Under the pieces are notes generated by a model. That model made no database searches and was not told the origin of the DNA. It worked only from the letters and a program-made list of their open reading frames with translations. Below, in pieces: positions 11,895 through 24,140 of a stretch of DNA of 64,000 nucleotides; position 1 is the first letter of the stretch; every line of letters begins with the position of its first letter. The DNA is from Calliopsis andreniformis. Lineage: Eukaryota; Arthropoda; Insecta; Hymenoptera; Andrenidae. The stretch lies in assembly GCF_051401765.1 (NCBI RefSeq), contig NW_027480423.1, positions 15,004,001 to 15,068,000 on the forward strand, written 5' to 3'. The translations under genes and the position numbers were made by a program.

Positions 11895-13738
11895 GTTTTA
11901 TACGATGGAAAAGCTGTTGTAATTATATCGTATTTTATGCTTCTGGCGTTGACTTCTAAGGACCTAACTATTCGCTCTGGTTGAGCAACGCCCTAGAGTG
12001 AAGCCTAGGTTGCCCGGAACGTAGAATAGACCATAACTTTCACACTGGTTGCTATTATTCGTTTTATACGATGGAAAAACTGTTATATTTATATTGTATT
12101 TTATGCTTCTGGCGTTGACTTCTTAGGCCCTAACTATTCGATCTTGTGGAACAACGCCCTAGAGTGAAGCCTAGGTTGCCTCGAACGTAGAAATGAGCAT
12201 CACTTTCACACGGGTTGCAATTATTCCTGTTATAGAATGGAAAGACTGTTGTATTTTTATTGTATTTTATACTTCTGGCGTTGACTTCTGAGGCCGTAGC
12301 TATTCGATGTGGTGGAAGAACGCCATACAGTGAAGCCTAGGTTGCGCGGAACGTAGAAATGACCATAAGTTTCATACTGGTTGCAATTATTCGGTTTATA
12401 CGATGGAAAGACTGTTGTATTTATATTGTATTTTATGCTTCTGGCGTTCACTTCTTAGGCCCTAACTATTCGATCTGGTGGAACAACGCCCTAGGGTGAA
12501 GCCTAGGTTGCCCGGAACGTAGAAATGACCATAGCTTTTACACTGGTAGCAATTATTCGTTTTATACAATGGAAAAACCGTTCTATTTATTTTGTATTTT
12601 ATGCTTCGGGCGTTGACTTCTAAGGCCCTAACTATTCAATCTGTTGGAGCAACGCCCTAGGGTGAACCCTAGGTTGCTCGGAAAGTAGAAATGACCATAA
12701 GTTTCATACTGGTAGCAATTATTCGTTTTATACAATGGAAAAACTGTTCTATTTATATTGTATTTTATTCTTCTGGTGTTGACTTCTTAGGCCCTAACTA
12801 TTCGATCTGGTGGAACAACGCCGTAGAGTGAGGCCTAGGTTGCCCGGAACGTAGAAATGACCATAACTTCCACACTGGTTGCAATTATTCATTTTATACG
12901 ATGGAAAAACTGTTGTACTCATATCGTATTTTATTCTTATGGCGTTGAACTCTAAGTCCCTAGCTATTCGATCTGGTGGAGCAACGCCCTAGAGTGGAAC
13001 CTAGGCTACCCGGAACGTAGAAATGACCAGTACTTTCATACTGTCTGCAGTTATCCCTGTTATACGATGGAAACACTTTTGCATCTTTATTGTATTTTAT
13101 GATTCTGGCGTTGACATCTAAGGCCCTAGCTATTCGGTCTGGTGGAGCAACGCCCTTGAGTGGAGCCTAGGTTGCCCGGTACGTAGAAGTGACCATTACT
13201 TTCACACTGTTTGCAAATATATATTATATACGATGGAAAATCTGTTGTATTTATGTTGTATTTTATGCTTCTGGCGTTGACTTCTTAGGTCCTAACTATT
13301 TGATCTGGTATAGCACCGCCCTAGAGTGACGCCTACGTTGCCCGGAACATAGAAATGACCATAACTTCCACACTGGTTGCAATTATTCGTTTTATACGAT
13401 GGAAAAGCTGTAGTATTTATATCGTATTTTATGATTCTGGCGTTGACTTCTTAGGCCCTAACTATTCCATCTGGTGGAACAACGCCCTAGGGTGAAGCCT
13501 AGGTTGCCTGGAACGTAGAAATGACCATAACTTTCACACGGGTTGCAATTATTCCTGTTATAGGATGGAAAGACTGTTGTATTTTTATTGTACTTTATAC
13601 TTCAGGCGTTGACTTCTGAGGCCGTAGCTATTCGATGTGGTGGAAGAACGCCATAGAGTGAAGCCTAGGTTGCCCGGAACGTAGAAATGACCATAAGTTT
13701 CATACTGGTTGCAATTATTCGTTTTATACGATGGAAAA
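11895..13738 (+). repeat. 16-monomer HOR, copy 2 (11 shared monomers)
   Basis: Collinear with 9,240-11,083 at a 2,655-bp spacing. The match ends at about 13,738, where GGAAAACCTG in copy 1 becomes GGAAAAGCTG followed by different monomers. The block also contains the run related to 8,150-8,670 of the 18-monomer family, so the two HOR families share ancestry. Confidence 0.82.
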
Positions 13739-14474
13739 GCTGTTGTAATTATATCGTATTTTATGCTTCTGGCGTTGACTTCTTATGACCTAACTTTTCG
13801 ATCTGGTGGAGCAACGCCCTGGAGTGAAACCTAGGTTGCCGGGAACGTAGGAATGACCATTACTTTCACACTGGTTGCAATTATCCCTGTTATACGATGG
13901 AAAAACTGTTGTATTTTTATTGCATTTTATGCTTCGGGCATTGACTTTTAAGGCCCTAACTATTCAATCTGTTGGAGCAACGCCCTAGGGTGAAGCCTAG
14001 GTTGCCCGGAACGTAGAAATGAGCATAACTATCACACTGGTTGCAATTATTCGTTTTATACGATGGAAAAGCTGCCGTATTTATATCGTATTTTATGCTT
14101 CCGGCGTTGACTTCTTACGCCCTAACTATTCCATCTGGTGGAACAACGCCCTAGGGTGACGCCTAGGTTGCCTGGAAAGTAGAAATGACCATAACTTTCA
14201 CACTGGTAGCAATTATTCGTTTTATGCGATGGAAAAACTGTTCTATATATTTTGTATTTTATGCTTCGGGCGTTGACTTCTAAGGCCCTAACTATTCGAT
14301 CTGGAGGTGCAACTCCCTAGGGTGAAGCCTAGGTTGCTCGGAAAGTAGAAATAACCATAACTTTCATACTGGTTGCGATTATTCGTTTTATACGATGGAA
14401 AAACTGTTGTACTTATATCGTGTTTTATGCTTCTGGCGATGACTTCCTACTCCCTAACTATTCCATCTGGTGGA
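13279..14474 (+). repeat. Segmental duplication, part A, copy 1
   Basis: Matches 17,261-18,456 at an offset of 3,982 bp (24 monomers minus 2). Diagnostic variants are GGTATAGCACCGCC at the start, AAAAGCTGCCGTATTTATAT in the middle and GACTTCCTACTCCC near the end. The match breaks after 14,474, where this copy reads GGAGCAACG and the other GGAACAACG. The first ~460 bp overlap the end of the 16-monomer HOR copy. Confidence 0.88.
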
Positions 14475-15629
14475 GCAACGCCCTAGGGTGAAGCCTAGGT
14501 TGCCCGGAACGTAGAAATGACCATAACTTTCACACTGGTTGCTATTATCCGTTTTATACGATGGAAAAACTGTTATATTTATATTGTATTTTATGCTTCT
14601 GGCGTTGACTTCTGAGGCCCTAACTATTCAATCTGTTGATGCAACGCCCTAGGGTGAAGCCTAGGTTGCCCGGAACGTAGAAATGACTAGTACATTCACA
14701 CTGGTTGCAGTTATTCCTGTAAAACGATGGAAAAACTGTTGCATCTTTATTGTATTTTATGCTTCTGGCGTTGACTTCTAAGGCCCTAACTATTCGATCT
14801 GGTGGAGCAACGCCCTTGGGTGAAGCCTAGGTTGGCCGGAATGTAGAAATGTCCATAACTTTCACACTGGTTGCAATTATTCGTTTTATACCATTGAAAA
14901 CCTGTTGTATTTATGTTGTATTTTATGCTTCTGGCGTTGAATTCTCAGGCCCTAACTATTCCCTCTGGTGGACCAACGCCCTAGAGTGAAACCTACGTTG
15001 CCCGGAACGTAGAAATGGCCATTCCTTTCTCACTGGTTGCAATTATTCCTGTTATACGATGGAAAAACTGTTGTATTTTAATTCTATTTTATGCTTTTAG
15101 CGATGAATTCTAAGTCCCTAGCTATTCGATCTGGTGGAGCAACGCCCTAGAGTGACGCCTAGGTTGCTCGGAACGTAGAAATGACCATTACTTTCACACT
15201 GGTTGCAATTATTCGTTTTATACGATGGAAAAGCTGTTGTATTTATATCGTATTTTATGCTTCTGGCGTTGACTTCTTAGGCCCTATCTATTCCATCTGG
15301 TGGAAGAACGCAGTACAGTGAAGCCTAGGTTGCCCGAACGTAGAAATGACCATTACTTTCACACTGTTTGCAATTATTCCTTTTATACGATGGAAAAGCT
15401 GTTGTATTTATATCGTATTTTATGCTTCGGGCGTTGACTTCTAAGGCCCTAGCTGTTTAATCTGGTGGAGCAACGCCCTAGGGTGAAGCCTAGGCTGCTC
15501 ATAATATAGAAATGACAATTACTTTCACACTGTTTGCAATTATTCCTTTTATACGATGCAAAAGCTGTTGTATTTATAACGTATTTTATGCTTCTGGCGT
15601 TGACTTCTAAGGTCCTAACTATTCAATCT
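14475..15629 (+). repeat. Segmental duplication, part B, copy 1
   Basis: Continues directly from part A here, but its partner lies at 19,453-20,607 (offset 4,978), so the partner copy carries 996 bp more between parts A and B. Markers are GAATTCTCAGGCCC at about 14,939 and the shortened GCCCGAACGTAG near 15,332. The match ends in the monomer beginning GACTTCTAAGGTCC, with CAATCTCG here against CAATCTGT in the partner. Confidence 0.88.
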
Positions 15630-17260
15630 CGTGGAGCAACGCCCTGGAGTGAAGCCTAGGTTGCCCGGATCGTAGAAGTGACCATAACTTTCACACTGGT
15701 TGCTATTATTCGTTTTATACGATGGAAAATCTGTTGTATTTATGTTGCATTTTATGCTTCTGGCGTTGACTTCTTAGGCCCTAACTATTTGATCTGGTGG
15801 AGCAACGCCCTAAAGTGAAGCCTAGGTTGCCCGGAACGTGGAAGTGACCATAACTTCCACACTGGTTGCTATCATTCGTTTTATATGATGGAAAAACAGT
15901 GTATTTATATTGTATTTTATGCTTCTGGCGTTCACTTCTTAGGCCCTAACTATTCGATCTGGTGGAACAACGGCCTAGGGTGAAGCCCAGGTTGTCCGGA
16001 ACGTAGAAATGACCATAACTTTTACACTGGTTGCAATTATTCATTTTATACGATGGAAAAACTGTTGGACTTATATTGTATTTTATTCTTATGGCGTTGA
16101 ATTCTAATTCCCTAGCTATTCGATCTGGTGGAGCAACGCCCTAGAGTGAAACCTAGGTTACCCGGAACGTAGAAATGACCAGTACTTTCATACTGTTTGC
16201 AGTTATTCATGTTATACGATGGAAAAACTTTTGCTTCTTTATTGTATTTTATGCTTCTGGCGTTGACTTCTAAGGCCCTAGCTATTCGATTTGGTGGAGC
16301 AACGCCCTAGAGTGGAGCCTAGGTTGTCCGGTACGTAGAAATGACCATTACTTTCACACTGTTTGCAAATATACTTTATATACGATGGAAAGTCTGTTGT
16401 ATTTATGTTGTATTTTATGCTCCTGGCGTTGACTTCTTAGGCCCTAACTATTTGATCTTGTGGTGCACCGCCCTAGAGTGAAGCCTAGGTTGCCCGGAAC
16501 GTAGAAATGACCATTCATTTCACACTGGTAGCAATTATTCGTTTTATACGATGGAAAAACTGTTTTATTTATATTGTATTTTATGCTTCGGGCGTTGACT
16601 TCTAAGGCCCTAACTATTCGATCTGGTGGAGCAACGCCCTAGAGTGAAGCCTAGGTTGCTCGGAATGTAGAAATGACCATAACTTTCACACTGGTTGCAA
16701 TTATTCGTTTTATACGATGGAAAAACTGTTGCATCTTTATCGTATTTTATACTTCTGGCGTTGACTTCTTAGGCCGTAACTATTCGATCTGGTGGAGCAA
16801 CGCCCTGGAGAGAAACCTAGGTTGCCCGGAACGTAGAAATGACCACTACTATCACACTGGTTGCAATTATTCCTGTTATACGATGGAAAAGCTCTTGTAT
16901 ATTTAATGTACTTTATGCTTCGGGCGTTGACTTCTATGGCCCTACCTATTCGATCTGGTGGAGCAACGACCTAGAGTGAAACCTAGGTTGCCCGGAATGT
17001 AGAAAGTACCATAACTTTCACACTGGTAGCAATTATTCGTTTTATACGATGGAACAACTGTTATATTTATTTTGTATTTCATGCTTCGGGGGTTGACTTC
17101 TAAGGCCCTAACTATTCAAGCTGTTGGAGCAACGCCCTAGGGTGGATCCTAGGTTGCCCGGAAAGTAGAGATGACCATAACTTTCATACTGGTTGCAATT
17201 ATTCGTTTTATACGATGGAAAAACTGTTGTATTTATATTGTATTTTATGCTTCTGGCGTT
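15630..17260 (+). repeat. Mosaic monomers, including ancestor-like segment of the 830-bp HOR
   Basis: Positions 15,721-16,640 match 34,303-35,222 at an offset of 18,582 bp. They share rare states: a 2-bp loss giving AAAACAGTGTATT here and AAAACTGTGTATT there, GTTGGACTTATATTG, and TTATGCTCCTGGCG before 16,431. Positions about 16,463-16,850 recur at about 25,752-26,140, and part of them at 22,571-22,830. Positions about 16,861-17,255 recur at 23,164-23,558. The segment is thus a donor or recipient for several later duplications. Confidence 0.8.
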
Positions 17261-18456
17261 GACTTCTTAGGTCCTAACTATTTGATCTGGTATAGCACCG
17301 CCCTAGAGTGACGCCTACGTTGCCCGGAACATAGAAATGACCATAACTTCCACACTGGTTGCAATTATTCGTTTTATACGATGGAAAAGCTGTAGTATTT
17401 ATATCGTATTTTATGATTCTGGCGTTGACTTCTTAGGCCCTAACTATTCCATCTGGTGGAACAACGCCCTAGGGTGAAGCCTAGGTTGCCTGGAACGTAG
17501 AAATGACCATAACTTTCACACGGGTTGCAATTATTCCTGTTATAGGATGGAAAGACTGTTGTATTTTTATTGTACTTTATACTTCAGGCGTTGACTTCTG
17601 AGGCCGTAGCTATTCGATGTGGTGGAAGAACGCCATAGAGTGAAGCCTAGGTTGCCCGGAACGTAGAAATGACCATAAGTTTCATACTGGTTGCAATTAT
17701 TCGTTTTATACGATGGAAAAGCTGTTGTAATTATATCGTATTTTATGCTTCTGGCGTTGACTTCTTATGACCTAACTTTTCGATCTGGTGGAGCAACGCC
17801 CTGGAGTGAAACCTAGGTTGCCGGGAACGTAGGAATGACCATTACTTTCACACTGGTTGCAATTATCCCTGTTATACGATGGAAAAACTGTTGTATTTTT
17901 ATTGCATTTTATGCTTCGGGCATTGACTTTTAAGGCCCTAACTATTCAATCTGTTGGAGCAACGCCCTAGGGTGAAGCCTAGGTTGCCCGGAACGTAGAA
18001 ATGAGCATAACTATCACACTGGTTGCAATTATTCGTTTTATACGATGGAAAAGCTGCCGTATTTATATCGTATTTTATGCTTCCGGCGTTGACTTCTTAG
18101 GCCCTAACTATTCCATCTGGTGGAACAACGCCCTAGGGTGACGCCTAGGTTGCCTGGAAAGTAGAAATGACCATAACTTTCACACTGGTAGCAATTATTC
18201 GTTTTATGCGATGGAAAAACTGTTCTATATATTTTGTATTTTATGCTTCGGGCGTTGACTTCTAAGGCCCTAACTATTCGATCTGGAGGTGCAACTCCCT
18301 AGGGTGAAGCCTAGGTTGCTCGGAAAGTAGAAATAACCATAACTTTCATACTGGTTGCGATTATTCGTTTTATACGATGGAAAAACTGTTGTACTTATAT
18401 CGTGTTTTATGCTTCTGGCGATGACTTCCTACTCCCTAACTATTCCATCTGGTGGA
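17261..18456 (+). repeat. Segmental duplication, part A, copy 2
   Basis: Near-identical to 13,279-14,474, including GGTATAGCACCGCC and GACTTCCTACTCCC. One visible difference is GACTTCTTAGGCCC here against GACTTCTTACGCCC in copy 1. It is followed by 996 bp absent at the equivalent point of copy 1. Confidence 0.88.
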
Positions 18457-19452
18457 ACAACGCCCTAGGGTGAATCCTAGGTTGCCCGGGAAGTCGAAAT
18501 GCCCATAACTTCCACACTGGTAGAAATTATTCGTTTTATACGATTGAAAAACTGTACTATTTATTTTGTATTTTATGCTTCGGGCGTTGACTTCTAAGTC
18601 CCTAGCTGTTCGATCTGGTGGAGCAACGCCCTACAGTGAAGCCTAGGCTGCCCGGAACGTAGAAATGACCATCACTTTCAAACTGGTTGCAATTATTCCT
18701 GTTATATGATGGAAAAACTGTTGTATTTTTATTGCATTTTATGCTTCGGGCATTGACTTCTAAGGCCCTAACTATTCAATCTGTGGGACCTACGCCCTAG
18801 GGTGAAGCCTAGGTTGCCCGGAAAGTAGAAATAACCATAACTTTCATACTGGTTGCAATTATTCGTTTTATACGATGAAAAAACTGTTGTATTTATATTC
18901 TATTTTATGCTTCTGGCGTTCACTTCTTAGGCCCTAACTATTCGATCTGGTGGAACAACGCCGTAGGGTGAAGCCTAGGTTACCCGGAACGTAGAAGTAA
19001 CCATTACCTTCACGCTTGTTGCAATTATTCCTGTTAAACGATGGAAAAACTGTTGCATCTTTATTGTATTTTATGCTTCTGGCGTTTAATTCTAAGTCCC
19101 CAGCCGTTCGATCTGGTGGAGCAACGACCCAGAGTGACGCCTAGGTTGCCCGGAACGTAGAAATGACGATTACATTCACACTGGTTGCAATTATTCCGGT
19201 TATACGATGGAAAAACTGTTGTATTTTTATTGCATTCTATGCTCCTGGCGTTTAATTCTAAGTCGCTAGCTATTCGATCTGGTGGAGCAACGACACAGAG
19301 TGAAGCCTAGGTTTCCCGGAACGTAAAAATGGCCATTACTTTCACACTGCTTGCAGTTATTCCTGTTAAACGATGGAAAAACTGTTGCATCTTTATTGTA
19401 TTTTATGCTTCTGGCGCAGACTTCTAAGGCCCTAACTATCCGATCTGGTGGA
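18457..19452 (+). repeat. Six-monomer (996-bp) insertion between duplicated parts A and B
   Basis: The offsets of the flanking matches (3,982 and 4,978) differ by exactly 996 = 6 x 166. The six monomers are ordinary satellite but somewhat divergent, with AGTCCCCAGCCGTTCG near 19,095, GGCGTTTAATTCTAAG near 19,081 and 19,248, and GACTTCTAAGTCCC near 18,590. It could be a gain in this copy or a loss in the other. Confidence 0.85.
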
Positions 19453-20607
19453 GCAACGCCCTAGGGTGAAGCCTAGGTTGCCCGGAACGTAGAAATGACC
19501 ATAACTTTCACACTGGTTGCTATTATCCGTTTTATACGATGGAAAAACTGTTATATTTATATTGTATTTTATGCTTCTGGCGTTGACTTCTGAGGCCCTA
19601 ACTATTCAATCTGTTGATGCAACGCCCTAGGGTGAAGCCTAGGTTGCCCGGAACGTAGAAATGACTAGTACATTCACACTGGTTGCAGTTATTCCTGTAA
19701 AACGATGGAAAAACTGTTGCATCTTTATTGTATTTTATGCTTCTGGCGTTGACTTCTAAGGCCCTAACTATTCGATCTGGTGGAGCAACGCCCTTGGGTG
19801 AAGCCTAGGTTGGCCGGAATGTAGAAATGTCCATAACTTTCACACTGGTTGCAATTATTCGTTTTATACCATTGAAAAGCTGTTGTATTTATGTTGTATT
19901 TTATGCTTCTGGCGTTGAATTCTCAGGCCCTAACTATTCCCTCTGGTGGACCAACGCCCTAGAGTGAAACCTACGTTGCCCGGAACGTAGAAATGGCCAT
20001 TCCTTTCTCACTGGTTGCAATTATTCCTGTTATACGATGGAAAAACTGTTGTATTTTAATTCTATTTTATGCTTTTAGCGATGAATTCTAAGTCCCTAGC
20101 TATTCGATCTGGTGGAGCAACGCCCTAGAGTGACGCCTAGGTTGCTCGGAACGTAGAAATGACCATTACTTTCACACTGGTTGCAATTATTCGTTTTATA
20201 CGATGGAAAAGCTGTTGTATTTATATCGTATTTTATGCTTCTGGCGTTGACTTCTTAGGCCCTATCTATTCCATCTGGTGGAAGAACGCAGTACAGTGAA
20301 GCCTAGGTTGCCCGAACGTAGAAATGACCATTACTTTCACACTGTTTGCAATTATTCCTTTTATACGATGGAAAAGCTGTTGTATTTATATCGTATTTTA
20401 TGCTTCGGGCGTTGACTTCTAAGGCCCTAGCTGTTTAATCTGGTGGAGCAACGCCCTAGGGTGAAGCCTAGGCTGCTCAGAATATAGAAATGACAATTAC
20501 TTTCACACTGTTTGCAATTATTCCTTTTATACGATGCAAAAGCTGTTGTATTTATAACGTATTTTATGCTTCTGGCGTTGACTTCTAAGGTCCTAACTAT
20601 TCAATCT
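19453..20607 (+). repeat. Segmental duplication, part B, copy 2
   Basis: Matches 14,475-15,629 at offset 4,978 with few substitutions, for example CTCAGAATATAG here against CTCATAATATAG in copy 1. Its internal portion from 19,917 is echoed again at 20,746. Confidence 0.88.
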
Positions 20608-21233
20608 GTTGGAGCAACGCCCTAGAGTGAAGCCTAGGTTGCTCGGAATGTAGAAATGACCATAACTTTCACACTGGCTGCAATTATTCGTTTTATACAA
20701 TGGAATAACTGTTCCATGTATTTTGTATTTTATGCTTCTGGCGTTGAATTCTCAGGCCCTAACTATTCCCTCTGGTGGACCAACGCCCTAGAGTGAAACC
20801 TACGTTGCCCGGAACGTAGAAATGGCCATTCCTTTCTCACTGGTTGCAATTATTCCTGTTATACGATGGAAAAACTGTTGTATTTTAATTCTATTTTATG
20901 CTTTTAGCGATGAATTCTAAGTCCCTAGCTATTCGATCTGGTGGAGCAACGCCCTAGAGTGACGCCTAGGTTGCTCGGAACGTAGAAATGACCATTACTT
21001 TCACACTGGTTGCAATTATTCGTTTTATACGATGGAAAAGCTGTTGTATTTATATCGTATTTTATGCTTCTGGCGTTGACTTCTTAGGCCCTATCTATTC
21101 CATCTGGTGGAAGAACGCAGTAGAGTGAAGCCTAGGTTGCCCGAACGTAGAAATGACCATTACTTTCACACTGTTTGCAATTATTCCTTTTATACGATGG
21201 AAAAGCTGTTGTATTTATATCGTATTTTATGCT
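20608..21233 (+). repeat. Five-monomer echo of part B
   Basis: After a junction stretch of about 138 bp, 20,746-21,233 repeats 19,917-20,404 (offset 829, five monomers minus 1) and thus also 14,939-15,424. The ~490-bp segment starting GAATTCTCAGGCCC therefore occurs three times. The match ends where GCTTCGGGCG becomes GCTTCTGGTG. Confidence 0.85.
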
Positions 21234-23430
21234 TCTGGTGTTGACTTCTAAGGGCCTAACTGTTCCATCTGGTCGAGCAACGCCCTAGAGTGAAGCCTAG
21301 GTTGCTCGGAATGTAGAAATGTCCATAACTTTCACTCTGGTAGCAATTATTCGTTTTAGACATGGAATAACTGTTCTATTTTTTTGCATTTTATGCTTCG
21401 GGCGTTGACTTCTAAGGCCCTAACTATTCGATCTGGTGGAGCAACGCCCTAGAGTGAAGCCTAGGTTGCCCGGACGTAGAACATACGATTACCTTCACAC
21501 TGGTTGCAATTATTCCTGTTACACGATGGAAAAACTGTTGCACCATTATTGTATTTTATGCTTCTGGCGTTGACTTCATAGGCCCTAACTATTTGATCTG
21601 GTGGAGCAACGCCCTAGAGTGAAGCCTAGATTGCCCGGAACGTAGAACATACGATTACCTTCACACTGGTTGCAATTATTCCTGTTATACGATGGAAAAA
21701 CTGTTGCACCATTATTGTATTTTAAGCTTCTGGCGTTGACTTCATAGGCCCTAACTATTTGATCGGGTGGAGCAACGCCCTAGAGTGAAACCTAGGTTAC
21801 ACGGAACGTAGAAATGACCAGTACTTTCACACTGGTTGCAGTTATTCGTTTTATACAATGGAAAAACTGTTCTATTTATTTTGCATTTTATGCTTCGGGC
21901 GTTGACTTCTAAGGCCATAACTATTCGATCTGGTGGAGCAACGCCCTAGATTGAAGCCTAGGTTGCCGGAACGTAGAAATGACCATAACTTTCACACTGG
22001 TTACCATTATTCGTTTTATACGATGGAAAAGCTGTTGTATTAATATCGTATTTTATGCTTCGGGCGTTGACTTCTTAGGCCCTAACTACTCAATCTGTTG
22101 GAGCAACGCCCTAGGGTGAAGCCTAGGTAGCCCGGAACGTACAAATGACCATAACTTTCACACTGGTTTCTATTATTCGTTTTATACGATGGAAAAACTG
22201 TTATATTTATATTGTATTTTATGCTTCTGGCGTTGACTTCTTAGGCCCGAACTATTCGATCTGGTGCAACAACGCCCTAGAGTGAAGCCTAGGTTGCCTG
22301 GAACGGAGAAATGACCATAACTTTCACACTGGTTGCTATTATTCTTTTTATACGATGGAAAAGCTGTTGTATTTATATCGTACTTTATGCTTCTGGCGTT
22401 GACTTCTAAGGCCCTCAACTATTCGATCTGGTGGAGCAACGCTCTAGAGTGTCGCATAGGTTGCCCGGAACGTAGAAATGACCATTACCTTCACAATGTA
22501 TGCAAATATTCATTTTATACGATGGAAAAACCGTTGTACTTGTATTGTATTTTATTCTTCTGGCGTTGAATTCTAAGTCCCTAGCTTTTCAATCTCGTGG
22601 AGCAACGCCCTAGAGTGAAGCCTAGGTTGCTCGGAATGTAGAAATGACCATAACTTTCACACTGGTTGCAATTATTCGTTTTATACGATGGAAAAACTGT
22701 TGCATCTTTATCGTATTTTATACTTCTGGCGTTGACTTCTTAGGCCGTAACTATTCGATCTGGTGGAGCAACGCCCTGGAGAGAAACCTAGGTTGCCCGG
22801 AACGTAGAAATGACCACTACTATCACACTGGTTGCAATTATGCCTGTTATATGATGGAAAAACTGTTGTATTTTTATCGCATTTTATGCTTCGGGCATTG
22901 ACTTCTAAGGCCCTAACTATTCAATCTGTTGGAGCAACGCCCTAGGGTGAAGCCTAGGTTGCCCGGAACGTAGAAATGACCATAACTTTCACACAGGTTG
23001 CAATTATTCGTTTTATACGATGGAAAAGCTGTTGTATTTATATCGTATTTTATGCTTCTGGCGTTGACTTCTTAGGCCCTAACTACTCAATCTGTTGGAG
23101 CAACGCCCTAGGGTGAAGCCTAGGTAGCCCGGAACGTACAAATGACCATAACTTTCACACTGGTTGCAATTATTCCTGTTATACGATGGAAAAGCTCTTG
23201 TATATTTAATGTACTTTATGCTTCGGGCGTTGACTTCTATGGCCCTACCTATTCGATCTGGTGGAGCAACGACCTAGAGTGAAACCTAGGTTGCCCGGAA
23301 TGTAGAAAGTACCATAACTTTCACACTGGTAGCAATTATTCGTTTTATACGATGGAACAACTGTTATATTTATTTTGTATTTCATGCTTCGGGGGTTGAC
23401 TTCTAAGGCCCTAACTATTCAAGCTGTTGG
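21234..23430 (+). repeat. Mosaic monomers with 12-, 24- and 38-unit partners
   Basis: Positions about 21,330-21,770 (marker TTTTAGACATGGAATAACTG, in which one base of the TTTTATACGATGG region is lost) recur at about 25,311-25,750. The two monomers at 21,480-21,800 carry CGTAGAACATACGATTACC. Positions about 22,120-22,600 recur at 24,113-24,593 (offset 1,993). Positions 22,571-22,830 match 16,600-16,860. Positions 23,164-23,430 match 16,861-17,127. No unique sequence is present. Confidence 0.78.
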
Positions 23431-24140
23431 AGCAACGCCCTAGGGTGGATCCTAGGTTGCCCGGAAAGTAGAGATGACCATAACTTTCATACTGGTTGCA
23501 ATTATTCGTTTTATACGATGGAAAAACTGTTGTATTTATATTGTATTTTATGCTTCTGGCGCTGACTTCTAGGGCACTAACTATTCGATCTGGTGGAGCA
23601 GCGCTCTAGGGTGAAGCCTAGGTTGCCCGGAACGTAGAAATGACCATTACTATTACACTGGTTTCAATTATTCGTTGTTTACGATGGAAAAACTGTTGTA
23701 GTTTCATTGCATTTTATGCTTTCGGCGTTGACTTCTAAGGCCCTAACTATTCAATCTGTTGGTGCAACGCCCTAGGGTCAAGCCTAGGTTGCCCGGAAAG
23801 TAGAAATGACGTTAACTTTCATACTGGTTGCAATTATTCGGTTTATACGATGGAAAAACTGTTGTATTTTTATTGCATGTTATGCTTCGTGCATTGACTT
23901 CTAAGGCGCTAACTATTCAATCTGTTGGAGCAACGCCCTAGGGTGTAGCCTAGGTTGCCCGAAAAGTAGAAATGACTATAACTTTCATACTGGTTGCAAT
24001 TATTCGTTTTATACGATGGAAAAGCTGTTGTATTTTTACAGTATTTTATGCTTCTGGCGTTGACTTCTTATGACCTAACTATTCCATCTGGTGGAACAAC
24101 GCCCTAGGGTGAAGCCTATGTTGCCCGGAACGTACAAATG
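23431..24140 (+). repeat. 20-monomer-spaced duplication, copy 1
   Basis: Matches 26,748-27,458 at an offset of 3,318 (20 x 166 minus 2). Rare shared states are GGGTGGATCCTAGG, GCGCTGACTTCTAGGGCACT and TTCAATTATTCGTTGT. Small differences are visible: GTTTACGATGG here against GTGTACGATGG there, and CAGCGCTCTAGG against CAGCGCCCTAGG. Confidence 0.82.

Noticed and set aside
21340..21400. Possible unique insertion around TTTTAGACATGGAATAACTG with a run of T
   Set aside because: It is an ordinary monomer with small deletions and a T-run (CTATTTTTTTGC), and the same form recurs at about 25,321.
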